A stretch of DNA of 64,000 nucleotides from a virus: IMG/VR virus record IMGVR_UViG_3300042340_000507, positions 62,001-126,000 of that record. One strand, written 5' to 3'. Under the pieces are notes generated by a model. The model was not told where the DNA came from. It did not search any database and saw only the letters and a program-made list of their open reading frames with translations. Made by a program: the position numbers and the translations under genes. Of the stretch, positions 58,038-64,000 are shown one piece after another (position 1 is the first letter of the stretch; the number at the start of each line of letters is the position of its first letter).

Positions 58038-58601
58038 ATGAAAATACTGAACTTCGGAGAATTTAGGGATCAGATCAGTGAAAATCTGCAATATCACCTC
58101 CAAAATGATCTGACTCTAGCCACTAGCGTCTTTAGAATTGGCTCCGAAGCCTGGTACGGGGTAATAGATGAGACTAGACGCCTTTGGGAATCAAATTCGA
58201 TTGAATTAGACGACGACGACACTTTTTTGATTAGCACCGAACTGGGCCGAAGGGGAATCTTTGAAGGGAAAGAGGTGTGGCTGGATTTACCTCTCCCTGA
58301 AGAGGATCTGCACGAGGCAGAATATAAGGGCAGGAAGGTTTCTCTGAACAAACCTTTCAGAACCCCGGGTGCTCCTAGAAAATTTGGGGTTTACACTAAA
58401 AACGAGTCTGGTAACGTCGTTCTAGTTAGATTCGGCCAGCCAGGTATGAGAATAAGAAATGACGATCCTCAGAGATCAAAATCTTTTAGAGCAAGACACA
58501 ATTGTGATAACCCAGGTCCCAAATGGAAAGCCAGATACTGGTCCTGTAACGTGTCAAGATACAGAAAACTACTGGGCATTAAATCTTCAAGTCCATGGTA
58601 G
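58038..58601 (+). CDS. Phage conserved protein with F-R-A-R-H motif, capsid-targeting-like N-terminus
   Basis: The 187-residue protein starts MKILNFGEFRDQISENLQ (I-S-E site). The C-terminal half has KFGVYTKNESGNVVLVRFG followed by DDPQRSKSFRARHNCDNPG and KARYWSCNV, a Cys/His-rich segment widely seen at the end of proteins in T4-like marine phages near head genes. Probably a structural or head-maturation protein. Function not established. Confidence 0.6.
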   Translation: MKILNFGEFRDQISENLQYHLQNDLTLATSVFRIGSEAWYGVIDETRRLWESNSIELDDDDTFLISTELGRRGIFEGKEVWLDLPLPEEDLHEAEYKGRKVSLNKPFRTPGAPRKFGVYTKNESGNVVLVRFGQPGMRIRNDDPQRSKSFRARHNCDNPGPKWKARYWSCNVSRYRKLLGIKSSSPW

Positions 58602-58900
58602 AGTCTAGACCTTTTTCAGAAAAACAGATCGAGGAAAGCACCTACGAAAGATTCTTTTCTGCTAAAACAGACAGATCCGAACTTCATTGGCACATTGATC
58701 TAGAAGATCGATTGGTGAGGGCTCTCGAAGAAAACGACTGGTTGATTCAGTTGGACAACGATCTACCTCGGGAAATAGGGGAGCACGAATTACTTATTCC
58801 CCAAGGCGTGTGGCACAGACTGATTCAGGGAACTTCCGATCTCAGGATCTCGGTCAAGAAACTGAATCGGAATTTGACGTCATTAGAGTCTGAATCCTGA
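58595..58900 (+). CDS. Small cupin-like phage protein
   Basis: The 101-residue protein has ELHWHIDLEDRLVRALEEND, DNDLPREIGEHELLIPQ and GVWHRLIQGTSDLRISVKK, with His at cupin metal-type positions. It overlaps the previous gene by 7 bases, so it is cotranslated. The last 47 bases overlap the convergent thioesterase gene. Confidence 0.55.
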   Translation: MVESRPFSEKQIEESTYERFFSAKTDRSELHWHIDLEDRLVRALEENDWLIQLDNDLPREIGEHELLIPQGVWHRLIQGTSDLRISVKKLNRNLTSLESES

Positions 58901-59297
58901 TTCTAGCTCTTTCTGAAATAGGGATCGAATTACCGTCCTCGTCTATTCTAACAAATCTGATGTGGGTTCTTAGAATTAATCTCTGCTCACCCGTATAAAC
59001 ATTGTGGGCTCTAGCTTCAACATAGAGAGTGATAGAGGAGTTTCCTATTTGTGATGGCAGCCCGTAAATTTTAAGCAACTGACCTTCTCGAGCTGGTTTT
59101 TCAAAGAAGCACTTATCAATGGAGACAGTCACCATTCGGGGAGTGTCGCACAACTGCATGGCGTATCCAGCAGCAGCAGCATCTATCCACTTCAGGAGCT
59201 GACCTCCGAACAAATTACCGTGAAATCCTAGATCTGATTTTTTTACTGGGTACATGGAAAGCATTTCCATGCTATGTAAAATCTTATCCTGCATCAA
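58854..59297 (-). CDS. Acyl-CoA thioesterase (hotdog fold)
   Basis: The 147-residue protein has NLFGGQLLKWIDAAAAGYA, the YciA/acyl-CoA thioesterase signature with the Asp in W-I-D-A-A, then VTVSIDKCFFEKPAREGQL and RTHIRFVRIDEDG. It would hydrolyse acyl-CoA and may change host lipid or fatty-acid flow. Unusual for a phage. Confidence 0.85.
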   Translation of the reverse strand: MMQDKILHSMEMLSMYPVKKSDLGFHGNLFGGQLLKWIDAAAAGYAMQLCDTPRMVTVSIDKCFFEKPAREGQLLKIYGLPSQIGNSSITLYVEARAHNVYTGEQRLILRTHIRFVRIDEDGNSIPISERARIRIQTLMTSNSDSVS

Positions 59298-59608
59298 AAA
59301 AGGAGCCAGACCAAATTAATCGCGGTAAACTTAGGATCAAAACCAAAAGCCACCTGTAGAACTACAAGGGATGACAAAATAACAATTCTTTTTTTGTTTA
59401 AAAATTTTTCTTTTTTAGGTTGCATATTTATATTCTTAGAAAAAATAGAATCGGACGGGACTAATGAACTTGAAGAAATAGTATATGCTAAAAGAGAATC
59501 CTCATTCTCTATAGGATTAACAATTTCGCAAGAATCTACCGATTGTGCATTCGCCGAAAACACACAAGTGAACGCCAATAGGAATAAAGTCACTACAATT
59601 TTTTTCAT
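59294..59608 (-). CDS. Exported membrane protein, unknown
   Basis: The 104-residue protein has a signal peptide (MKKIVVTLFLLAFTCVFSANA), then a Ser/Asp-rich stretch and a C-terminal hydrophobic segment (RIVILSSLVVLQVAFGF). Overlaps the thioesterase gene by 4 bases. Function unknown. Confidence 0.55.
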   Translation of the reverse strand: MKKIVVTLFLLAFTCVFSANAQSVDSCEIVNPIENEDSLLAYTISSSSLVPSDSIFSKNINMQPKKEKFLNKKRIVILSSLVVLQVAFGFDPKFTAINLVWLLF

Positions 59609-59614
59609 AATTTT

Positions 59615-60859
59615 TTATTTGTTTCTTGCCTGTTCTTGCTGTATTTTTAATTTTTGGGCTGCCGCTCCCCTGAAATTATCCAAATTTCTTTTGATCCTTT
59701 GCTGTTCTTGGAGATTTAGGCTAGAAAAAGCTGGCATTTCAACCACAGCCTTCATTTTCTCGTAGGAGATCTCTGGATTTCCGGTTTGGAAGGCGGCCAA
59801 TGAATATTCATCCAGCAGTCTCCACTGCCAAACTTCAGGTTCCACAAAGAGGATATCTTGGGTGCCTGGATTTTTTAGGGCCATGCTTCCGTAGGTGAAA
59901 GATAGAATCCATCTGTTTTGCTCCCTTAATTTTCTCATGCAGTGAAAAACTGCCTCCAACCTTTCGGGCCGGAATTCCCAGGCTTTAGAATAGGCGGTAA
60001 TAACTTCTTCAATCGGATGCCCCAGTTTTTCTTTGATCCTGCCTATCATGTACATCGAGTAGTAAACCTCTTCAGGCCAGCCTCCGGCGTCAACTCTTTT
60101 TTGATACCAGGTCAGAGATTTTTCGTGCTGGGAAGAATCCCGATAACTTTGGGCGAGATAAAACATGTACCGGGTGTTGTTGGGATCTTCCTGCAGAGCC
60201 TGAAGTAGAATATCCGCATCTTTGGAATATTTTTCTTCCAATGAAGATGCTCTTTTCAAAGGAGAAATGTTAGCATTGACCAGACACCTATCACCAGGTA
60301 TTTGAGCTTGAACTAGAGGTGCCTTGCCGGGAAGCTCTAAATACTCGTGGAGAACTCCCCGATAAACCCAATCCTGGTCAGATCTGACTATCTGGGCCCT
60401 AAAATACTGCAATGAGTTCAATTTATACTGCAGTTGAAAGCAATCTATATCGGCAGGCAAATCCATGAAAGGATTGGTGCCAGGTTTAAGGTTTGTAAAG
60501 GTGTCGTCGGCATCAATGATCCATCTGTAGTCACAAATTCCTTTGGAGAGTTCCAGGCTTTCTGTTCTATTCACCTCGAAATTAACCCAAGGCCTGTGGT
60601 GGAGCTCCCCTGGAATTCCTAGATCCTGCATGGTAGTTTCGATCTCTTGAACCGTGTTATCAGAGGAACCTGTGTCACAGATGACCCAATAAGAAATAAA
60701 AGGGGCAACGTGTGTAAGACATTTTCTAATGGTGTCCTCCTCGTCTTTGACGATCATAACCAGACAGAGAGAATATGTTTGGCGGGGGTCTTTAGGTTTG
60801 ATAGAAGAAGATACTTGTGAAGCTGGAAAAATATCAGTTTCTGGCAGAATTTCAGGCAT
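59615..60859 (-). CDS. Family 2 glycosyltransferase with TPR-like C-terminus
   Basis: The 414-residue protein has LCLVMIVKDEEDTIRKCL, VICDTGSSDNTVQEIE and YRWIIDADDTFTNL, with the D-x-D motif of SunS-type transferases; from about residue 215 helical TPR-like pairs (FYLAQSYRDSSQHEKSL). Such enzymes often glycosylate peptides or surface proteins. Confidence 0.8.
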   Translation of the reverse strand: MPEILPETDIFPASQVSSSIKPKDPRQTYSLCLVMIVKDEEDTIRKCLTHVAPFISYWVICDTGSSDNTVQEIETTMQDLGIPGELHHRPWVNFEVNRTESLELSKGICDYRWIIDADDTFTNLKPGTNPFMDLPADIDCFQLQYKLNSLQYFRAQIVRSDQDWVYRGVLHEYLELPGKAPLVQAQIPGDRCLVNANISPLKRASSLEEKYSKDADILLQALQEDPNNTRYMFYLAQSYRDSSQHEKSLTWYQKRVDAGGWPEEVYYSMYMIGRIKEKLGHPIEEVITAYSKAWEFRPERLEAVFHCMRKLREQNRWILSFTYGSMALKNPGTQDILFVEPEVWQWRLLDEYSLAAFQTGNPEISYEKMKAVVEMPAFSSLNLQEQQRIKRNLDNFRGAAAQKLKIQQEQARNK

Positions 60860-60944
60860 AGAAAATTATTTCTCATTATATTCTAGGAAGAGAAAAAATT
60901 TCAGGAATGACGAATAAAAAGTGAGAATTTTTTCTCAAAGAGGT

Positions 60945-61634
60945 TTACACTCGCTTGATATCTCTAATCTTTTGAAGCATGAGGCCTCTACCTGCATAAA
61001 AGGTAAAATCCGCCTCCATCTTCCAATTTCCTTCTTTGGTGTGAGCCATCAACTCTAGATTTTGAACTAGATCCTGCGGTTCAAGTGAAACACACTTCTG
61101 GTCGGAAGAAGATTCAAAGTTCATCTTTGCCATTTTATTACCAGTCCAGATAACAGCCCTCAAGTTGCTGATTTGGACATCCAGAATCTTGACCACTTGA
61201 TGATCTTGAAGAAGTTCTAATTTAAAACAGGGTTTTCTGGAGTTGCCATGAGAGGTCAAAGTCAATAAACTGTGGGATTTACTTGCCAGTAAAGAAGGGA
61301 TGGAGGGATTGTAAAGAGAAAAGATAGGGTAACAACCGGGATACTTGTGTCTTTTGAATACAATCCGCTGTCCTTTCAGGATATCCTCCAACTGGGAGAG
61401 CATATGGTCGACCGAGGTGAAATTCTTGGACTTGAGGTAGACCACGGGATTTCTACTCAAAGAAACCCGATAGGGAGAAATTTCAATCCCCAGAGACAAC
61501 CACCGTGTTTCTAAAAATTTGGCAATCTCTTCAAGATGATTCCGATCCGAGGTGGATGTTTTAGATTTATGGGTCAGAGAATTCTTAAACTTATCGATGA
61601 AATCATCAACCAAGGAAAACTTGTAGGCAGACAT
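60945..61634 (-). CDS. Hypothetical protein
   Basis: The 229-residue protein starts MSAYKFSLVDDFIDKFKNS; helical start then beta-rich body (VVYLKSKNFTSVDHML, ADFTFYAGRGLM). No family recognised; lies between the glycosyltransferase and adenylate kinase. Confidence 0.45.
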   Translation of the reverse strand: MSAYKFSLVDDFIDKFKNSLTHKSKTSTSDRNHLEEIAKFLETRWLSLGIEISPYRVSLSRNPVVYLKSKNFTSVDHMLSQLEDILKGQRIVFKRHKYPGCYPIFSLYNPSIPSLLASKSHSLLTLTSHGNSRKPCFKLELLQDHQVVKILDVQISNLRAVIWTGNKMAKMNFESSSDQKCVSLEPQDLVQNLELMAHTKEGNWKMEADFTFYAGRGLMLQKIRDIKRV

Positions 61635-61657
61635 AGAAAAAAATTAGAACTGAAAAA

Positions 61658-62290
61658 TTATTCTGAATCAGGGGTCCGGTTTAGTTCTAAGGCCTTCACG
61701 ATCTTCTTGTAAACGCTCTCGCTACCTTTGGCGGCATTATATTTTTTCAGTTTTCTGTTTTTTGTGTAGAGATCAATCAGGGGTGCAGTTTTTTCTTCAT
61801 AGTCTCTGAATCTTTTAGCCACCACCTCTGGATCTTTGTCGTCCTTCCGGTCTTCTCTTTCCGCCCTGGCAGTAATTCTGCCTTTGGCCGTTTCTTCGTC
61901 TATATCCAGATAGATGGTGTGGCTCAGGCCCAAGCCCATTTTTCCGAGCAAAGAATCTAACAGAGAGGCTTGTTTAACGGTCCGGGGGAATCCGTCAATA
62001 ATGATCCCATCATCAGGATCAATTTTCTTCAGTTCCCTCCGGATCATCTTTACAACTGTCTGATCGTCGATGAAATCACCCCGTTCAACTTTTTTCTTGA
62101 TCTCCGGGTTTTTTGATTTCCTGAGCAATTCTCCGGTTGAAATGTGGTGGAAGCCTTGCCTATCTGCCAGTTTTTCGGAAAAAGTTCCTTTACCTGATCC
62201 CGGAGGTCCCATCACAACTAGAATTTTTCCTTGAGAATCCGGCAATTCTCTTTCTATTAAAAAATCTGAGAAATTCTTAACTAAATCCAT
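61658..62290 (-). CDS. adk: Adenylate kinase with capsid-targeting-like N-terminus
   Basis: The 210-residue protein starts MDLVKNFSDFLIERELPD (L-I-E site at residue 13) ahead of the kinase. GPPGSGKGTFSEKLA is the P-loop, HHISTGELLR and IDGFPRTVKQA the AMP-binding motifs, GRITARAERED the LID region. It converts AMP and ATP to two ADP. The extra N-terminus is absent from cellular Adk, and a GATATATA element lies right before the ATG. Confidence 0.9.
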   Translation of the reverse strand: MDLVKNFSDFLIERELPDSQGKILVVMGPPGSGKGTFSEKLADRQGFHHISTGELLRKSKNPEIKKKVERGDFIDDQTVVKMIRRELKKIDPDDGIIIDGFPRTVKQASLLDSLLGKMGLGLSHTIYLDIDEETAKGRITARAEREDRKDDKDPEVVAKRFRDYEEKTAPLIDLYTKNRKLKKYNAAKGSESVYKKIVKALELNRTPDSE

Positions 62291-62294
62291 GTGC

Positions 62295-62302
62295 TATATA
62301 TC
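62295..62302 (-). promoter_or_regulatory. T4-late-like promoter element GATATATA
   Basis: Minus strand GGATATATAGCACATG, with four bases between the element and the adenylate kinase ATG. Confidence 0.5.
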
Positions 62303-62315
62303 CAAACATAACTCG

Positions 62316-64000
62316 TTAAGATTCACAGGCAACACACTGAAGATCGTTTAAATTTAATTTTTTTCTGGAAAAAGCCTGGGCAGAGTTCATAGAATGCTGG
62401 TAGTACAAAGTTTTAATCCCGAGCTTCCAGGCATCGATCAGAAGTCTGTTCACGTCTTTGGTTGGCATTTCAGGAGAAATCATCAGATTGAGAGATTGAG
62501 CTTGATCGATGTAATCCTGTCTCACAGCCGCCTGGTTGATAATGGCCGCCTGGTTGATCTCGGAGAAAGTTCTGAACACTTCTTTCTGATGGTCAGTCAA
62601 CCAATCGAAATGCTGGACAGATCCATCGTGCTTTTTGATGCTGTCCCAGATGTATTTGGTGTCTTTATCCAGTTCAACTAGCAATTTTCTCAAAACCGGA
62701 TTCTTGATTGAGACCTTGATCTTGGCGACATCCTTAACAAAACAATTGGACCAAATTGGTTCGATAGACTGAGAAACCTGGCCTAGAATAAAGGCAGAAG
62801 ATGTGGTGGGAGCAATGGCATTCAGAGTCACATTTCTCCGGCCGTATCCAACGAGCATTTCGGGTTCTCCGAAGATGGTGGCTAGCTGCCTAGAAGCAGC
62901 ATAGGATTCATCTTTGATGTATTTGAAAACCTCCACGTTCAACTGGGCACTCTCTTTGCAGTCAAAGGGCAGAGATTTGGATTGAAGCAAGGAATGCCAG
63001 CCCAATACACCTAGACCCAGAGCTCTCTGTCTTTTGGCAAAATTGTAGGCTCTAGACAAATAAAAGAATGCTCTTTGTCCTTCCACTGTGCCGTCCTGCC
63101 TCAGATTATCTATTTTGGTCAGAAATTCCGTTACCACGGCATCCAAGAAATAGACCATGGTTTGAACTGCATCTGTGCCTTTCCATTCGTCGTAATGAAG
63201 TAAATTCATCGAGGACAGAACACAAACAAAAGATTCGTCATCAGAATTGTGCAAGGCAATCTCAGAACAAAGATTAGAATTGGAAATTTTAAGATCTTTA
63301 TCCCGATAAACATCCGGTGACTTGGAGTTCATGGTATCGCTAAACATGATGTAGGGATAACCTATCTCCCCTCTTCTCTGAATGACTTTAGCCCACACCG
63401 CTCTTTTTTCCTGATCTCCCAAGGTCATCTTGGTCATGAAGTCGTCAGAGACCGTCACGGCGTGGGTCAAATCCTGAATGGGAAATCCCTCGGTTCCGAT
63501 GTCTAAAAACTCCAGAATGTCCGGATGGTCGATGGGCAGATAAGGTGAAAATCTGCCTCTTCTGGTCGAGCCCTGGGAGATGTTGTCCACCACACTCTGA
63601 AAAAGGTTCATGAAGTGGACTGCCCCTGGGGCGTGGCCGTTATCACTGACCGTGGCTCCTCGACCTCTGATGTTGCCAAAATAACCTGAAGTTCCTCCTC
63701 CCATCTTGCTCATTTCACCTACTTCTCCTTGGGTATACAGGATAGACTCGATATTGTCCATTAGATGAGAACCAAAGCAAGAAACGGGGAGACCTCTTTT
63801 TTTCCCAAAATTAGCCCAAACTGGAGAGGAAAGGGAGTACCATCCTCTGCCCATATAATCAAAGAATTTGTCGGAAAATCCGGGCATGCCCAGCAATTTT
63901 TCTGCATGATCGGCAATGACTTTTACCCGGACCCCGGGATCTTCATGCTCGGCTAAATAGCCCCTTTTGAGAAAAGTCATGGATTCCCAATTGATCCAGT
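62316..64000 (-). CDS. nrdA: Ribonucleotide reductase class Ia large subunit (5' part outside window)
   Basis: The open frame continues past base 64000 (upstream codons read W-I-N-W-E-S before the ATG at 63980), so the start is not in the window; about 561 codons are visible. LPVSCFGSHLMDN (redox Cys), GGTSGYFGNIRGRG, QGSTRRGRFSPYLP, SNLCSEIALHN (active-site Cys and Glu), FVCVLSSMNLL (second redox Cys) and C-terminal CVACES (shuttling pair) identify class I NrdA. It reduces NDPs to dNDPs with NrdB and thioredoxin. NrdB is not in the window. Confidence 0.95.
   Translation of the reverse strand, partial: WINWESMTFLKRGYLAEHEDPGVRVKVIADHAEKLLGMPGFSDKFFDYMGRGWYSLSSPVWANFGKKRGLPVSCFGSHLMDNIESILYTQGEVGEMSKMGGGTSGYFGNIRGRGATVSDNGHAPGAVHFMNLFQSVVDNISQGSTRRGRFSPYLPIDHPDILEFLDIGTEGFPIQDLTHAVTVSDDFMTKMTLGDQEKRAVWAKVIQRRGEIGYPYIMFSDTMNSKSPDVYRDKDLKISNSNLCSEIALHNSDDESFVCVLSSMNLLHYDEWKGTDAVQTMVYFLDAVVTEFLTKIDNLRQDGTVEGQRAFFYLSRAYNFAKRQRALGLGVLGWHSLLQSKSLPFDCKESAQLNVEVFKYIKDESYAASRQLATIFGEPEMLVGYGRRNVTLNAIAPTTSSAFILGQVSQSIEPIWSNCFVKDVAKIKVSIKNPVLRKLLVELDKDTKYIWDSIKKHDGSVQHFDWLTDHQKEVFRTFSEINQAAIINQAAVRQDYIDQAQSLNLMISPEMPTKDVNRLLIDAWKLGIKTLYYQHSMNSAQAFSRKKLNLNDLQCVACES

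Overview
This window comes from a large, T4-like tailed phage that probably infects a Bacteroidota (flavobacterium-like) host. The T4-type signature is the set of replication and nucleotide genes: both type II topoisomerase subunits resembling T4 gp39 and gp52, the C-terminal part of a family B DNA polymerase, a probable sliding clamp, class Ia ribonucleotide reductase large subunit, T4-type lysozyme and an Rnl1-type RNA ligase. The host inference rests on four observations: no Shine-Dalgarno motifs, A-rich leaders directly before start codons, several exact TAnnTTTG promoter elements in the accessory regions, and a tmRNA tag beginning GEN. No integrase, transposase or CRISPR array is visible. 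Both ends of the window cut through genes.

Layout. 1-14.3 kb, almost all on the minus strand, is an AT-rich accessory region of many small genes. It holds two RNA ligases of different families, two copies of a cyclic-phosphate-processing receiver-domain gene, a HAD-family gene resembling those of RNA-repair proteins, an R2K-type ATP-grasp, an SPFH/prohibitin-like lipoprotein, an HNH nuclease, a metallophosphatase, two degenerate tRNA-like elements and an integron attC-like palindrome. 14.3-21.5 kb holds a GH19-type endolysin, a GT25 glycosyltransferase, a large metallophosphoesterase, a complete type II glutamine synthetase and small unknowns. 21.5-34.3 kb is a surface-sugar or modification cluster: at least seven glycosyltransferase-like genes, a DegT aminotransferase, GNAT, cupin, three methyltransferase-like genes and a divergent thymidylate-synthase-fold protein, plus a secreted nuclease and a tiny lipoprotein. 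34.8-35.3 kb is a complete one-piece tmRNA gene with its own promoter and terminator. 35.4-43 kb holds a two-domain Clp-type AAA+ ATPase, thioredoxin, a very acidic protein and a RimK/aspartic-protease fusion. 43-54 kb is mostly replication and chaperones (polymerase C-part, clamp, both topoisomerase subunits, UvdE, DnaJ). 54.2-57.1 kb is a GC-rich tandem of three repeat-protein paralogues. 57.1-64 kb holds an annexin-like/lysozyme fusion, structural-type genes, a thioesterase, adenylate kinase and NrdA.

The most interesting pattern crosses these regions. At least fourteen otherwise unrelated proteins begin with a short segment of the form M-K-...-F-x-x-[FLY]-...-[LI]-x-E, very like the capsid-targeting peptide of the T4 internal proteins, which is cut by the prohead protease after an [LI]-x-E site. 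Most of their genes sit behind a GATATATA element resembling the T4 late promoter. The simplest reading is a virion-packaged, co-injected protein set that includes a Clp ATPase, adenylate kinase, ATP-grasp/protease fusion, cell-wall enzymes and the repeat proteins. The tmRNA promoter is of the same type.
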